NCBI GenBank assembly: GCA_001513025.1
Contig: LFRZ01000132.1
Location: 8,585-72,584 of the forward strand
Source: Gammaproteobacteria bacterium DTU037
Lineage (GTDB): Bacteria; Pseudomonadota; Gammaproteobacteria; Pseudomonadales; Pseudomonadaceae
Length of the DNA stretch: 64,000 bases
Direction of reading: 5' to 3'
The notes beneath the pieces were generated by a model. It did no database searches. It had not been told where the DNA came from and was given only the letters and a program-made list of their open reading frames with translations. Shown piece by piece: positions 20,413 to 30,018 of this stretch. Both the position numbers and the translations under genes were made by a program. Numbering within the stretch: the first letter of the stretch is position 1; each line of letters opens with the position of its first letter.

Positions 20413-21801
20413 ATGGAGCACATGCCAAGCTTTAACAGAGCACTTGTGGAAAAATATGACCGTCCTGGTCCACGCTACACCTCCTACCCAACCGCACCAC
20501 AGTTCCATGCTGCGTTCGCTGCGGACCATTACCGTCAGGCGGCTGAACGCAGTAATCAGCAGCCCGTAGCAAAGCCCTTATCGATTTATATTCATATCCC
20601 ATTTTGTCAAAGCCTATGCTATTACTGCGCCTGCAACAAAATTATCACGCAGAAAACCAGCCGTGCGGTGGAATACCTTGAGTATTTAAAGAAAGAGATC
20701 CACTTGCAGGCCCGCTTGTTTGATAAGAAGCGTAGCGTGACTCAACTGCACCTTGGTGGTGGTACCCCCACTTATCTGACACAAGAGCAGCTTACTGACT
20801 TAATGGACACTTTACATAGTGCCTTTAACTTAGATATGTCTGAGCAACGCCAATTTTCTTTGGAGGTTGACCCGCGCACCATTACTCCAGAGCAAATTCA
20901 ACTACTGCGTGATTTGGGCTTTAACCGCATCAGTTTTGGTATCCAAGACTTTGATCCCAAAGTACAAGAAGCAGTTAATCGTATTCAGAGCGAAGAGCAA
21001 GTTCGCAGGCTCATTGAGGCGGCACGCAAAGCTGAGTTTCGCTCAATCAGCGCCGATTTAATTTACGGCCTGCCTCTGCAAACCGTAGCAAGCTTTACCA
21101 CCACACTGGACAAAATCATTGCCCTGCGTCCTGATCGGATTGCTGCTTACAGTTACGCTCACCTGCCCAAGTTGGTGCGCGCGCAACGTTTGATTCGCCC
21201 TGAAGATATGCCTCCACCAGAACGTAAACTGGAGCTGTTAGAGCTGACCATTCGCAAACTTTGTAACGCCGGTTATGTGTATATTGGTATGGATCACTTT
21301 GCTCTGCCTGAAGATGAACTGGCGCAAGCGCGAATCAACGATACCTTGCAGCGCAACTTCCAAGGTTACTCAACCCATGCCGACTGCGATTTAATCGGTT
21401 TAGGTGTGTCGTCGATTGGTAAAGTGGGCGATACCTACAGCCAGAACGTTAAAGAGTTGTCGCAGTATTATGCCTTTTTAAATAAAGACGAATTACCCCT
21501 ACAACGCGGCTATCAACTGAATGCCGATGACCGCCTGCGTCGTGATGTGATCAGTGCATTAATGTGCCATAACCGCATTGATATTGCGGCCATTGAGCAG
21601 CAACACGCTATTGTGTTTAAGCAGTACTTTGCCGATGCACTGCAAACACTCGAAGAACAAGTCGAAGATGGATTAGTCACTATTAGTGATGAAGCAATTG
21701 TGCTACTCGATCAAGGTAACTTGATGATGCGCAGTGTCGCCATGGCCTTTGATGCCTACCTCGGGGTCAAGCAACGCGGCGAGTTCTCACGCACCGTGTA
21801 A
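20413..21801 (+). CDS. hemN: Oxygen-independent coproporphyrinogen III oxidase HemN
   Basis: Radical SAM enzyme that converts coproporphyrinogen III to protoporphyrinogen IX without oxygen in haem synthesis. The cluster motif CQSLCYYC supplies Cys65, Cys69 and Cys72, followed by GGGTPTYL and the typical PGPRYTSYPTAPQF N-terminus that separates true HemN from HemW. Length 462 residues agrees with the family. A putative ANR box upstream suggests induction under low oxygen, consistent with a facultatively anaerobic or denitrifying host. Confidence 0.95.
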   Translation: MEHMPSFNRALVEKYDRPGPRYTSYPTAPQFHAAFAADHYRQAAERSNQQPVAKPLSIYIHIPFCQSLCYYCACNKIITQKTSRAVEYLEYLKKEIHLQARLFDKKRSVTQLHLGGGTPTYLTQEQLTDLMDTLHSAFNLDMSEQRQFSLEVDPRTITPEQIQLLRDLGFNRISFGIQDFDPKVQEAVNRIQSEEQVRRLIEAARKAEFRSISADLIYGLPLQTVASFTTTLDKIIALRPDRIAAYSYAHLPKLVRAQRLIRPEDMPPPERKLELLELTIRKLCNAGYVYIGMDHFALPEDELAQARINDTLQRNFQGYSTHADCDLIGLGVSSIGKVGDTYSQNVKELSQYYAFLNKDELPLQRGYQLNADDRLRRDVISALMCHNRIDIAAIEQQHAIVFKQYFADALQTLEEQVEDGLVTISDEAIVLLDQGNLMMRSVAMAFDAYLGVKQRGEFSRTV

Positions 21802-21853
21802 CCCCTGCCCTAACCACGGCGGACCCATCATCTTGGCCCGCCGTATACTGCGC

Positions 21854-22198
21854 TTAACTGTCGTTATCCAGATGAAAACTGTGCATAATTCGATGCGCAA
21901 CCGGCGCAAAGACAATCCCCAACACCGTCACAAATACCAGGCCTGCATACAAACCATAAAAGCCAAGAAAGAGTTTTCCGGCCATCGTCTGTGGCACGCT
22001 AATTGCGCCTAAACCGCCCAGTAAAAACATCGCATGCAAAAAGGCATCATGCCAAAACATCGCTTCAAAATAGATAAAGCCAAACATCCCCAACAGTACC
22101 GAAACAACAATCACTAACAGCGCAATCAGCGCATGCCCGATCAAGCGCCAATAAAATTGCATAGGGGCCAGCAGCGGCTGCGCTTTCGACTCGTACAT
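21854..22198 (-). CDS. Small integral membrane protein of unknown function
   Basis: About 114 residues from ATG 22198, which has AGGGA upstream; the frame also opens at ATG 22225 and TTG 22231. Three hydrophobic stretches are seen (LIGHALIALLVIVVSVLLG, FLHAMFLLGGLGAISV, and FLGFYGLYAGLVFVTVLGIV), with a His-containing C-terminus. A similar small membrane protein lies beside hemN in P. aeruginosa, as far as I recall. No function is known to me. It is convergent with hemN. Confidence 0.7.
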   Translation of the reverse strand: MYESKAQPLLAPMQFYWRLIGHALIALLVIVVSVLLGMFGFIYFEAMFWHDAFLHAMFLLGGLGAISVPQTMAGKLFLGFYGLYAGLVFVTVLGIVFAPVAHRIMHSFHLDNDS

Positions 22199-22359
22199 AG
22201 CAATAATCCCTGACCCTTGGGTCATCCTCAACCTAATTAAGCCGTTTTAGGCTGCCATCATAGCAACAAGCTGCCCAGCCAGTCTTTGCCCTGATGAAAA
22301 AGCACTCTACTCCAGTACCACTTACCCAAGAAGTTCTCTACACTGACTCTTGCCGCAAT

Positions 22360-22387
22360 CCATTGCTTCAGCATAGCCCAGCAATGG
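22360..22387. repeat. Inverted repeat upstream of braC
   Basis: CCATTGC and GCAATGG, seven-base arms around a 14-base centre, about 35-60 bases upstream of the braC start. It may be an operator or leader hairpin. Confidence 0.35.
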
Positions 22388-22421
22388 AATGATAAAATAA
22401 CTATTAAAAGGTGCCAGTATT

Positions 22422-23546
22422 ATGAGTCACACAACTCGACGTTTTAGCAAACTTGTTGCTGCTATCGCCTTAGCCGGTGCTGCCAGTTATTCATTGGCAG
22501 CTGAACCTATTAAAATTGCCCTTGCAGGCCCTGTCACCGGCCCTGTTGCCCAGTATGGTGATATGCAGTCCATGGGTGCCTTGATGGCCATTGAGCAAAT
22601 CAATAAAGCCGGTGGCGTGAATGGCAGCATGCTTGAAGCCGTCACCTACGATGATGCCTGTGACCCTAAGCAAGCGGTTGCTGTGGCCAATAAAATTGTC
22701 AATGATGGTATTCGCTTTGTCGTCGGTCATCTGTGCTCTGGCTCAAGCCAGCCGGCTGCCGATATCTATGATGAAGAAGGCATCTTAATGATTACCGCGG
22801 CTTCGACCACCCCGGAGCTGACCCAGAAAGGTCATACGCTAATTTTCCGCACCATAGGTCTGGACAGCATGCAAGGCCCTACCGCAGGCGAGTATGTGGT
22901 CAATCAGCTTAAACCTAAACGTGCCGCCATTTTGCATGACAAACAGCAGTACGGTGAAGGCATTGCCACCGCAGTGAAGCACGCCTTAGATAAGGCCAAA
23001 ATCCCAGTGGCCTTATTTGAAGGTGTGACCGCTGGCGACAAAGACTTCTCCGCCTTGATTGCTAAGCTGAAAAAAGAAAACGTTGATTTCGTTTACTTTG
23101 GTGGCTACCACCCAGAAATGGGCATGCTGCTGCGTCAATCGGCAGAAAACAAATTCAGCCCGCGCTTTATGGGCCCTGAAGGTGTGGGCAACAGTGATAT
23201 CTCGGCCATCGCCGGTGCAGCCTCAGAAGGTATGTTAGTCACACTACCCAAAGCTTTCGATGCTGACCCCAAAAACGCCCACTTAGTTGAGGCCTTTAAA
23301 GCGAAAAAACAAGACCCGCGAGGTGCCTTTGTTTTCCCTGCTTACGCGGCGGTGCAAGTGATGGCCGAGGCCATGATCCTCAGTCAATCACAAGAACCTG
23401 AGCAAGTGGCTGATGCGCTGCGCAACAACAGCTTTGATACACCAACCGGCCTGCTTGAGTTTGATGATAAAGGTGATTTGAAAAACTTCAGCTTTGTCGT
23501 CTACCAGTGGCATGCAGACGGCAGCAAAACCGCTCTAACCGAGTAA
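22422..23546 (+). CDS. braC: Branched-chain amino-acid ABC transporter, periplasmic binding protein
   Basis: Captures Leu, Ile, Val and, in Pseudomonas, Ala and Thr in the periplasm. The signal peptide ends near SLAAEP, followed by the Leu/Ile/Val-binding fold with IKIALAGPVTGPVAQYGDM, INKAGGVNG, YDDACDPKQAV and GHLCSGSSQPA (a Cys pair as in BraC/LivJ). Length 374 residues. It starts the five-gene operon with AAAAGGTG before the ATG. A hairpin with T tract lies directly downstream, which would raise expression of this subunit above the membrane components. Confidence 0.95.
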   Translation: MSHTTRRFSKLVAAIALAGAASYSLAAEPIKIALAGPVTGPVAQYGDMQSMGALMAIEQINKAGGVNGSMLEAVTYDDACDPKQAVAVANKIVNDGIRFVVGHLCSGSSQPAADIYDEEGILMITAASTTPELTQKGHTLIFRTIGLDSMQGPTAGEYVVNQLKPKRAAILHDKQQYGEGIATAVKHALDKAKIPVALFEGVTAGDKDFSALIAKLKKENVDFVYFGGYHPEMGMLLRQSAENKFSPRFMGPEGVGNSDISAIAGAASEGMLVTLPKAFDADPKNAHLVEAFKAKKQDPRGAFVFPAYAAVQVMAEAMILSQSQEPEQVADALRNNSFDTPTGLLEFDDKGDLKNFSFVVYQWHADGSKTALTE

Positions 23547-23558
23547 TTTAACGGCCTT

Positions 23559-23599
23559 CAGCCTCGCCGTTTGCCTGAACGTGCGAGGCTGTTTTGTTT
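23559..23599 (+). terminator. Terminator-like attenuator between braC and braD
   Basis: CAGCCTCG and CGAGGCTG form eight-base perfect arms, followed by TTTTGTTT. It sits inside the operon, so it probably allows partial read-through. Confidence 0.65.
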
Positions 23600-23612
23600 G
23601 CTGGATACTGTT

Positions 23613-24539
23613 ATGAATGAAGCCTTTTTTTACTTTCTACAACAACTGCTCAATGGTCTAACCGTTGGCAGCACCTATGCCTTAATCGCTATTGGCTACA
23701 CCATGGTCTATGGGATTATCGGCATGATTAACTTCGCCCATGGCGAGGTCTATATGATTGGCAGCTATGTCACTTTTATTGCCCTAACGGGCTTGGCCAT
23801 GCTGGGACTGGAAAGCCTGCCCTTACTGATTTTCGGCGCTTTCTTCCTTAGCATTGTGGTGACCAGCGCCTACGGTTACAGCATTGAGCGGGTTGCTTAC
23901 CGCCCCTTACGCGGCAGCAATCGCTTGATTCCTTTGATTTCTGCTATCGGCATGTCGATATTACTGCAAAATTTTGTGCGCATTGCCCAAGGTGCGCGTG
24001 ATGTGGCCATGCCGCGTTTAGTCACAGGCGGCGTGACCCTTGGCGACGAAGCCAGCTTCCATGCCAGCTTGTCCTATATGCAAATTATTATTTTCGTGAC
24101 GACCTTAGTGGCGATGATTGCCCTAAGCCTTTTTATCGCTCGTTCACGCACCGGACGCGCCTGCCGCGCCTGCTCTGAAGACATTAAAATGACCGGCCTG
24201 CTGGGCATTAATAGCAATGCCATTATCGGTATCACCTTTGTCATAGGTGCCGTCTTGGCCGCGCTGGCAGGTGTTTTGCTGAGCTTATATTATGGGGTGA
24301 TCAATCCTTATATCGGCTTTATGGCCGGCCTTAAAGCCTTTACTGCAGCGGTACTGGGCGGCATTGGTAGCATCCCTGGCGCAGTACTCGGCGGTTTGGT
24401 CTTGGGCGTCACTGAAGCCATGACCTCAGGCTATTTCAGCAGCCAATATAAAGACGCAGTGGCCTTTGCCCTATTGATTCTAATTCTGTTATTTCGTCCG
24501 ACCGGTATTTTAGGGCGACCAGAAGTGGAGAAAGTCTGA
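23613..24539 (+). CDS. braD: Branched-chain amino-acid ABC transporter permease (LivH family)
   Basis: Inner-membrane permease with about eight spans. The start [34 protein letters not shown]-type region is typical of LivH/BraD ([16 protein letters not shown] visible), and the ATPase-contacting region [17 protein letters not shown] lies near residue 190. The frame is open upstream to 23571 but ATG 23613 gives the expected 308 residues. The stop overlaps the start of the next permease (TGATG). Confidence 0.94.
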   Translation: MNEAFFYFLQQLLNGLTVGSTYALIAIGYTMVYGIIGMINFAHGEVYMIGSYVTFIALTGLAMLGLESLPLLIFGAFFLSIVVTSAYGYSIERVAYRPLRGSNRLIPLISAIGMSILLQNFVRIAQGARDVAMPRLVTGGVTLGDEASFHASLSYMQIIIFVTTLVAMIALSLFIARSRTGRACRACSEDIKMTGLLGINSNAIIGITFVIGAVLAALAGVLLSLYYGVINPYIGFMAGLKAFTAAVLGGIGSIPGAVLGGLVLGVTEAMTSGYFSSQYKDAVAFALLILILLFRPTGILGRPEVEKV

Positions 24540-25792
24540 TGCGTTTATATTTTAAGTCGGCGATTTTTTCCGCAATAATTGTTTTAGTCTTAAGCGCTAT
24601 TTTACTGGGTGTGCGTCTGACCCAAGTGGGTACAGCCTTGACCTTAGTCGGCGCTGAAGCCGATGTGCTGTGGAAGATTTTTGCCGCCACAGCCCTGATC
24701 TTCGTCTATAACCTATGGCGTGATCCCATTGAGCGTTTTCTGGGATATATCCCCACACCAAGCCTCTCGGTCGGCTTGCGCAACCTCAGCCAAACTCAAG
24801 TTGTACAACGCCTGCTCTGGTGCTTTTTAATTGCCACCGCGTTAATTTTCCCATTTTTAGGCTCACGCAGCCAAATTGACTTAGCCACCTTAGTTCTTAT
24901 TTATGTGATGCTGGGTTTAGGTCTAAATATTGTAGTGGGTCTAGCTGGGCTCTTGGATTTGGGTTATGTGGGTTTCTATGCGGTGGGTGCCTATACCTAT
25001 GCCATGCTCGCCATGTACTTTGGCGTGGGCTTTTGGACGGGGTTAATCGCTGCAGGGGTCATGGCCGCCTTCTTTGGCTTTATCTTGGGTTTCCCCGTGC
25101 TGCGCTTGCGCGGTGACTATTTAGCCATTGTCACTTTAGGCTTTGGTGAAATCATTCGTATTATGCTCAATAACCTCACCGCGCTGACCGGCGGCCCACG
25201 GGGCATTGGCAATATCCCCAAACCAACCTTATTTAATTTAGAGTTCAGTCGCCGTGCCAGCGAAGGTTCGCAAAGCTTTCATGAGTATTTTGGCATCGCC
25301 TTTAACTCCAATCACCGCGTGATCTTTCTGTATTTGCTGGCACTGGTGCTGGTGCTGATAACCGTCTTTGTCATCAACCGTTTAATCCGTATGCCCATTG
25401 GTCGCGCTTGGGAAGCCATGCGTGAAGATGAAATTGCCTGCCGCGCTTTAGGCATGAATCCGACACAGATTAAGCTCAGTGCTTTTACTATTGGTGCGAC
25501 CTTTGCTGGTTTTGCCGGCAGTTTCTTTGCCGCGCGCCAAGGCTTTATCAGCCCTGAATCCTTTACCTTTATTGAGTCCGCAATTATTTTGGCCATCGTA
25601 GTGCTGGGCGGTATGGGCTCACAGATCGGGGTGATTTTAGCCGCCATTGTGATGACGGTATTGCCTGAAATGGCTCGGGAGTTTAATGAATACCGCATGC
25701 TGTTATTCGGCTTAATGATGGTGCTGATGATGATCTGGCGACCCCAAGGGCTGCTGCCCATGAAACGCCCGCACCTGGAGTTGCCGCAATGA
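24539..25792 (+). CDS. braE: Branched-chain amino-acid ABC transporter permease (LivM family)
   Basis: Partner permease. It has an N-terminal extension of about 100 residues with two membrane spans, then the LivM core with [25 protein letters not shown] and the cytoplasmic loop [20 protein letters not shown]. Length 417 residues is usual for BraE. Start and stop both overlap neighbouring genes (TGATG and ATGA), indicating translational coupling through the operon. Confidence 0.94.
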   Translation: MRLYFKSAIFSAIIVLVLSAILLGVRLTQVGTALTLVGAEADVLWKIFAATALIFVYNLWRDPIERFLGYIPTPSLSVGLRNLSQTQVVQRLLWCFLIATALIFPFLGSRSQIDLATLVLIYVMLGLGLNIVVGLAGLLDLGYVGFYAVGAYTYAMLAMYFGVGFWTGLIAAGVMAAFFGFILGFPVLRLRGDYLAIVTLGFGEIIRIMLNNLTALTGGPRGIGNIPKPTLFNLEFSRRASEGSQSFHEYFGIAFNSNHRVIFLYLLALVLVLITVFVINRLIRMPIGRAWEAMREDEIACRALGMNPTQIKLSAFTIGATFAGFAGSFFAARQGFISPESFTFIESAIILAIVVLGGMGSQIGVILAAIVMTVLPEMAREFNEYRMLLFGLMMVLMMIWRPQGLLPMKRPHLELPQ

Positions 25793-26556
25793 GCAAACAT
25801 ATTTTAGAGGTGTCTGACTTAAGCATGCGCTTTGGTGGTTTGCTCGCGGTAAATGGCGTGGGCTTACGCATCAAAGAAAGGCAAATTGTCTCAATGATTG
25901 GCCCCAATGGAGCCGGTAAAACCACTGTATTTAACTGTTTAACCGGTTTTTATCAGCCCAGTGCAGGAAAAATCATCTTCGCTGGTGAAGAAATCCAAGG
26001 CCTGCCCGGCTATAAAATCGCCCGCAAAGGCATGGTTCGTACCTTCCAACATGTACGGCTGTTTAAAGAGATGTCAGTGCTAGAAAACTTACTGGTGGCT
26101 CAACATCAGCACCTCAATAACAGCTTGCTCGCCGGACTCTTTAAAACCCGCAGTTACCGTAAAGCTGAACAAGCAGCCTTAGAACATGCCGTCTACTGGC
26201 TGAAAAAAGTGCGTTTATTGGATGATGCCAACCGTGAAGCTGGCACGCTGGCCTACGGTCAGCAACGCCGCTTAGAAATTGCCCGTTGTATGGTCACCCG
26301 CCCCTCTCTGCTGATGCTCGATGAGCCTGCGGCGGGGCTCAATCCCAGTGAAACCGATCAGCTCAAGCAGTTGATTCGAGATTTACGCAACGAGCATGGC
26401 CTCAGCGTGTTATTGATTGAGCATGATATGCAGCTGGTCATGGATATTTCTGACCATATTGTCGTGATCAACCAAGGCACCCCACTCGCGTCCGGCACAC
26501 CCGAGCAAGTGCGTCATAATCCAGCGGTGATTAAAGCCTATTTAGGTGAGGATTAA
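25789..26556 (+). CDS. braF: Branched-chain amino-acid ABC transporter ATPase (LivG family)
   Basis: Cytoplasmic ATPase. Walker [19 protein letters not shown], signature [13 protein letters not shown] and Walker [14 protein letters not shown] are all present; AYGQQRR replaces the canonical LSGGQ, as is normal in LivG/BraF. Its 255 residues fit. Start overlaps braE by four bases. Confidence 0.95.
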   Translation: MSKHILEVSDLSMRFGGLLAVNGVGLRIKERQIVSMIGPNGAGKTTVFNCLTGFYQPSAGKIIFAGEEIQGLPGYKIARKGMVRTFQHVRLFKEMSVLENLLVAQHQHLNNSLLAGLFKTRSYRKAEQAALEHAVYWLKKVRLLDDANREAGTLAYGQQRRLEIARCMVTRPSLLMLDEPAAGLNPSETDQLKQLIRDLRNEHGLSVLLIEHDMQLVMDISDHIVVINQGTPLASGTPEQVRHNPAVIKAYLGED

Positions 26557-26559
26557 GAC

Positions 26560-27264
26560 ATGTTAGTGATGAACAATGTATGCACCTACTATGGCAAAAT
26601 TCAAGCATTGCATGACGTCTCAATTCAGGTGAAACGTGGAGAAATTGTCACCTTAATTGGTGCCAATGGCGCTGGCAAAACCACCTTAATGATGACCCTG
26701 TGCGGTGATCCACAGGCGGCCAGCGGTGAAATCATTTACGAAGGCCAACACTTGCGCGGTAAAACCACCGCGCAAATTATGCGCATGGGCATGGCCATAG
26801 TGCCGGAAGGTCGCCGCGTTTTCTCACGTTTAACCGTGGAAGAAAACCTGGCCATGGGTGCTTTTTTCTGTGCTGACAAACATCTGCGTGATGAACGTTT
26901 AGACCGTGTTTTATCACTCTTTCCACGCTTGCATGAGCGCTTCCAGCAGCGCGCCGGCACTATGAGTGGTGGCGAACAGCAAATGCTTGCGATTGGCCGC
27001 GCCTTGATGAGTGAGCCGCGTTTATTACTGCTGGATGAGCCCTCATTGGGCTTAGCACCTATTATTATTCAGCAGATTTTCCAGATTCTTGAACAACTGC
27101 GCAATGCCGGCGTCACAGTGTTCTTAGTGGAGCAAAATGCTAATCAAGCACTAAAACTGGCCGACCGCGGTTATGTGATGGAGCATGGGCGTATCGTACT
27201 GGAAGACACTGGGGTCAACTTGCTGAGTAATGAAGCGGTACGTCAGGCCTACTTGGGCGGCTAA
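26560..27264 (+). CDS. braG: Branched-chain amino-acid ABC transporter ATPase (LivF family)
   Basis: Second ATPase subunit of the importer. Walker A GANGAGKTTLMMTLCGDP, signature MSGGEQQMLAIGRALM and Walker B LLLLDEPSLGLAP are intact in 234 residues. It closes the bra operon three bases after braF and is followed by a bidirectional hairpin shared with the convergent TrpD2-like gene. Confidence 0.95.
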   Translation: MLVMNNVCTYYGKIQALHDVSIQVKRGEIVTLIGANGAGKTTLMMTLCGDPQAASGEIIYEGQHLRGKTTAQIMRMGMAIVPEGRRVFSRLTVEENLAMGAFFCADKHLRDERLDRVLSLFPRLHERFQQRAGTMSGGEQQMLAIGRALMSEPRLLLLDEPSLGLAPIIIQQIFQILEQLRNAGVTVFLVEQNANQALKLADRGYVMEHGRIVLEDTGVNLLSNEAVRQAYLGG

Positions 27265-27279
27265 TCTTAACGCAGAGAC

Positions 27280-27317
27280 AAGCGGTGCAGCACTTAGCAC
27301 GCTGCACTGTACCGCTT
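27280..27317. terminator. Hairpin between convergent braG and the TrpD2-like gene
   Basis: AAGCGGT / ACCGCTT outer arms and GTGCAGC / GCTGCAC inner arms make a compound hairpin ending at the TrpD2-like stop codon. T tracts are short, so efficiency is uncertain. Confidence 0.55.
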
Positions 27318-28288
27318 TAGTGTGCGTGACGCTTGTGCCACATCTCGGCCGCTTGGCTAAACGCCTCCTCACGATCGCGACCTAAACCACGTAAGGCTAA
27401 GGCCATGGTGGCTAAGATGGCTTGCTCAGCATAGACATCCTGTTCACTGCCCTGCCAGACCGCTAATAAGCGTTCCATTTCTAAGGTCGGCGCCTTCACT
27501 TGTCGGCCAATTTGCGCGGGCCACTCTTCGCTCCAAGCATGCCCATCCGCAGCACCCAGCAGTTGATCGGTGACATCTGGACGCACTTCAATTTCTCCGC
27601 CATCGCCTTTAATCACTAAGGCATGGTTGCCCAGCAGAACGTTGGCCTGCTGATGCACCAACTGATAACCCGGATGAAAAATACTTTGCAAGCCGCAGCA
27701 CGCTGACAATGGATTGAGCAAACGCGCCAAAGAATGCACCGGTGAGCGCAAACCTAAGGTATTGCGCAAATCAATCATACGCTGCAAGCGTGGCATCCAG
27801 ACGGCCAAGGGGATAAAGGCAATATGGTTGGTTTCAATCTGCTCGGCCACTTCATCCCAAGAGGCACAGCAGTGAATATCTAAAACATCTAATACGTCTT
27901 CGGCATACATACGCCCAGCGGTATGGCGTCCACCCCCATGCATCAAGATACGAATACCATTATTGGCTAACGCTTTAGCCGCCAACATAAACCAAGGTAA
28001 CTGACGTCGTTTGCCAGCATAGGCGGGCCAATCAATATCCACTGTAATGGCTGGGGCAATCACCCTCTCACGCACTGCACGAGTAAAACCGGCCAACTCT
28101 TCAGGGGTTTCCTCTTTGAAGCGCAGCAGCATCAAAAAAGCACCCAGCTGGGTGTCCTCCACCTGCCCATCGAGCAGCATGCCCATGGCTTGGTAGGCCT
28201 CTAGCTCGGTTAAGCCTCGTGAGCCTTTTTTTCCTTTACCTAAAATACGTACAAAAGGGGCGAAGGGGTGTTCCATCGATTCACTCAT
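27317..28288 (-). CDS. Glycosyl transferase family protein, TrpD2/YbiB type
   Basis: Homologue of anthranilate phosphoribosyltransferase. It has the fold's MLLDGQVEDTQLGAFLMLLR-like helical region, GFTRAVRE and, in place of the canonical PRPP-binding glycine loops, IRILMHGGGRHTAGR. Such proteins (YbiB/TrpD2) lack anthranilate activity and bind nucleic acid in E. coli. GGAG lies eight bases before ATG 28288; an upstream ATG at 28312 is less likely. It sits 114 bases downstream of tusE, an association seen in Pseudomonas. Function here is unproven. Confidence 0.8.
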   Translation of the reverse strand: MSESMEHPFAPFVRILGKGKKGSRGLTELEAYQAMGMLLDGQVEDTQLGAFLMLLRFKEETPEELAGFTRAVRERVIAPAITVDIDWPAYAGKRRQLPWFMLAAKALANNGIRILMHGGGRHTAGRMYAEDVLDVLDIHCCASWDEVAEQIETNHIAFIPLAVWMPRLQRMIDLRNTLGLRSPVHSLARLLNPLSACCGLQSIFHPGYQLVHQQANVLLGNHALVIKGDGGEIEVRPDVTDQLLGAADGHAWSEEWPAQIGRQVKAPTLEMERLLAVWQGSEQDVYAEQAILATMALALRGLGRDREEAFSQAAEMWHKRHAH

Positions 28289-28402
28289 TACAGCACTCCA
28301 AACAAATCTCATTTATTGGTATCAGCGCAGCATACGTGGTTTATTTACAGTCAAGCATTGGCAAGACTTGAGCTTCATCACGTTTCATCAGCTCGGCTTA
28401 CT

Positions 28403-28744
28403 TTAAAAGCAATTAGCCGGCTTAGGTAAACCGGCTAAACGTGCAGCCAGCTTAGCCGGCATGCCCTTAAATAAGCCATTTAAGTAGAGGCTGTTGCCTT
28501 TGTCTTTACCTAAATGAAGGGCAACGTATTTAACCAAGGCTCGATTGGCCGGCGACAACTGAAACTGCGTATAAAACTGCTGCAGTAGATATAAAATTTC
28601 CCAGTGCGCGTCGGTCAGTTCAATCGCCTCACGCGCGGCTAAGGCATGCGCAACCGGCTCTGACCAATCATCTAAATTGCATAGGCAGGCATCTTGATCG
28701 AGCGGGATATCACGTCCGTCAATCACTAAATAGTCAACACTCAT
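28403..28744 (-). CDS. tusE: Sulfur relay protein TusE (DsrC family)
   Basis: Accepts persulfide sulfur from TusBCD and passes it to MnmA for 2-thiouridine formation in tRNA. The DsrC fold ends in the essential penultimate cysteine (KPANCF), with the upstream LVKYVALHLG conserved region. ATG 28744 overlaps the tusB stop (ATGA); the frame opens with TTG at 28750. It has about 113 residues. The single terminal cysteine, with the second DsrC cysteine absent, fits a TusE role rather than dissimilatory sulfite reduction. Confidence 0.9.
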   Translation of the reverse strand: MSVDYLVIDGRDIPLDQDACLCNLDDWSEPVAHALAAREAIELTDAHWEILYLLQQFYTQFQLSPANRALVKYVALHLGKDKGNSLYLNGLFKGMPAKLAARLAGLPKPANCF

Positions 28745-29043
28745 GTCCAACTATTGACCCGCGCATAATCAACACACAAGGCAACAAAAGCAGGGTAATC
28801 CACCAGTGTCACCGATAGAGCTGCAGCATCAATACCTCGGGCCAACACATCTTCCTCTAAGGCATACAATTGATAAGCACGCTCACCGCCCAGCAACTGT
28901 TGCGCCGCCGCACTACCGTCGCGCAAGGCTTGCACTGCTTCACCGCAAAGCATAAGTCCATCACCTGCCGACATCAGTCGTAAGCAACTACTCAACTGCG
29001 CCGCATTAGACGGCGAGGCATTTAAAACATGGAGGGTCGTCAT
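28741..29043 (-). CDS. tusB: Sulfur relay complex subunit TusB (DsrH family)
   Basis: Part of the TusBCD heterohexamer. It is 100 residues beginning MTTLHVLNASPSNAAQLSSC and is recognised mainly from its place in the tusD-C-B-E order. Starts and stops overlap at both ends, indicating strict translational coupling. Confidence 0.85.
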   Translation of the reverse strand: MTTLHVLNASPSNAAQLSSCLRLMSAGDGLMLCGEAVQALRDGSAAAQQLLGGERAYQLYALEEDVLARGIDAAALSVTLVDYPAFVALCVDYARVNSWT

Positions 29044-29402
29044 TACAGCGTCACCACATAATCATATTGACGGAGAAGTTGCTGAATATGCTGATCATCT
29101 AAGCGTTCGGCTGCAATAGCTAAGCAACTGTCGCCTAAACCGCGCAGGTTTAGGCATTGCTGCGCCACATACAGCTGCTCAATGCCAAACATTGGCAGGG
29201 CTTGCAGGTTGGCCGACAAGTCTTTTTGTTCAAGCATTCGCGGCAGCTGTTGCTCTAATAACTGCAATACGCCGTCATCCATAAACAAAATACTCAGCGG
29301 TAAATCAAAGGCTCCAGCAGCTAAAGCAATATCTAAAGCTTCTCCTGCATCGCTACCGGCCCAAGGCGCGTGGCGGCTGATCAATAATACTGATTTGGCC
29401 AT
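29043..29402 (-). CDS. tusC: Sulfur relay complex subunit TusC (DsrF family)
   Basis: Middle subunit of TusBCD, 119 residues, with the DsrE/F-like N-terminus SVLLISRHAPWAGSDAGEALDIAL and FDLPLSILFMDDGVLQLL. It overlaps tusD and tusB by one base or so on each side. The same orientation and order occur in other gammaproteobacteria. Confidence 0.88.
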   Translation of the reverse strand: MAKSVLLISRHAPWAGSDAGEALDIALAAGAFDLPLSILFMDDGVLQLLEQQLPRMLEQKDLSANLQALPMFGIEQLYVAQQCLNLRGLGDSCLAIAAERLDDQHIQQLLRQYDYVVTL

Positions 29403-29794
29403 TACTCACCTCCAAAGCTGATAAAACGATCCGCCTGCTGCAACGCATCATGCAACTGGCCTAATCCCGATAACTGGTAGCCCTCGGCCAGATTGACTGT
29501 ATCGCGTTGATAGCGCTGCGCCTCAGAGTGATCCAGCACACCACGACGTAAGGCCGCAGCAATACACACCACAGCATCCAGTTCATGTTCAGCAATAAAT
29601 GCCTGCCACTGCTTGGCAATATCCTGCTGATCCTGCGCGACCACAAGATTATTGGATGCGGTCAAAACACCGTCTTGATAAAAAAACACACGAACAATGT
29701 CATGCCCTGCCGCCAACACTGCCTGAGCAAAACGCAGTGCCCGGCGTGTCGAGGGTGCGTTACTGGAAGACAACACACTGATTACAAATTTCAT
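29402..29794 (-). CDS. tusD: Sulfur relay complex subunit TusD (DsrE family)
   Basis: Catalytic sulfur-carrying subunit of TusBCD. The conserved persulfide cysteine is Cys77 in DAVVCIAAALRRGVLD, matching the active Cys78 of E. coli TusD. The 130 residues begin MKFVISVLSSSNAPSTRRAL. It leads the operon, divergent from the zinc receptor. TusA, the upstream donor, is not in this window. Confidence 0.92.
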   Translation of the reverse strand: MKFVISVLSSSNAPSTRRALRFAQAVLAAGHDIVRVFFYQDGVLTASNNLVVAQDQQDIAKQWQAFIAEHELDAVVCIAAALRRGVLDHSEAQRYQRDTVNLAEGYQLSGLGQLHDALQQADRFISFGGE

Positions 29795-29937
29795 AGCTGG
29801 CCATCAGGCTAAATTTTATGAAGTTTAGCAGATTAGTCCAAGCTCAGTCGCTTCGAGCCTACAAAGGCTGCTGTATTAACCCGCGCACTTTTCAATCTTT
29901 AGTTTTCTTAATAGTGATAACTATTCAATCATCGATT

Positions 29938-29950
29938 GTTATAGTATAAC
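29938..29950 (+). promoter_or_regulatory. Zur box upstream of the ZnuD-like receptor
   Basis: GTTATAGTATAAC is a perfect inverted repeat around one base and matches the gammaproteobacterial Zur core GTTATANTATAAC; AT follows as in the longer consensus. It lies about 70 bases upstream of the receptor start. Repression by Zn-bound Zur and induction by zinc starvation are inferred. Confidence 0.85.
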
Positions 29951-30018
29951 ATATTCCTGTTACGCAATTTCTGCCAAAAAATCTCCTTTCTATTATTTAA
30001 ACTATGCAGGTCGTATAG

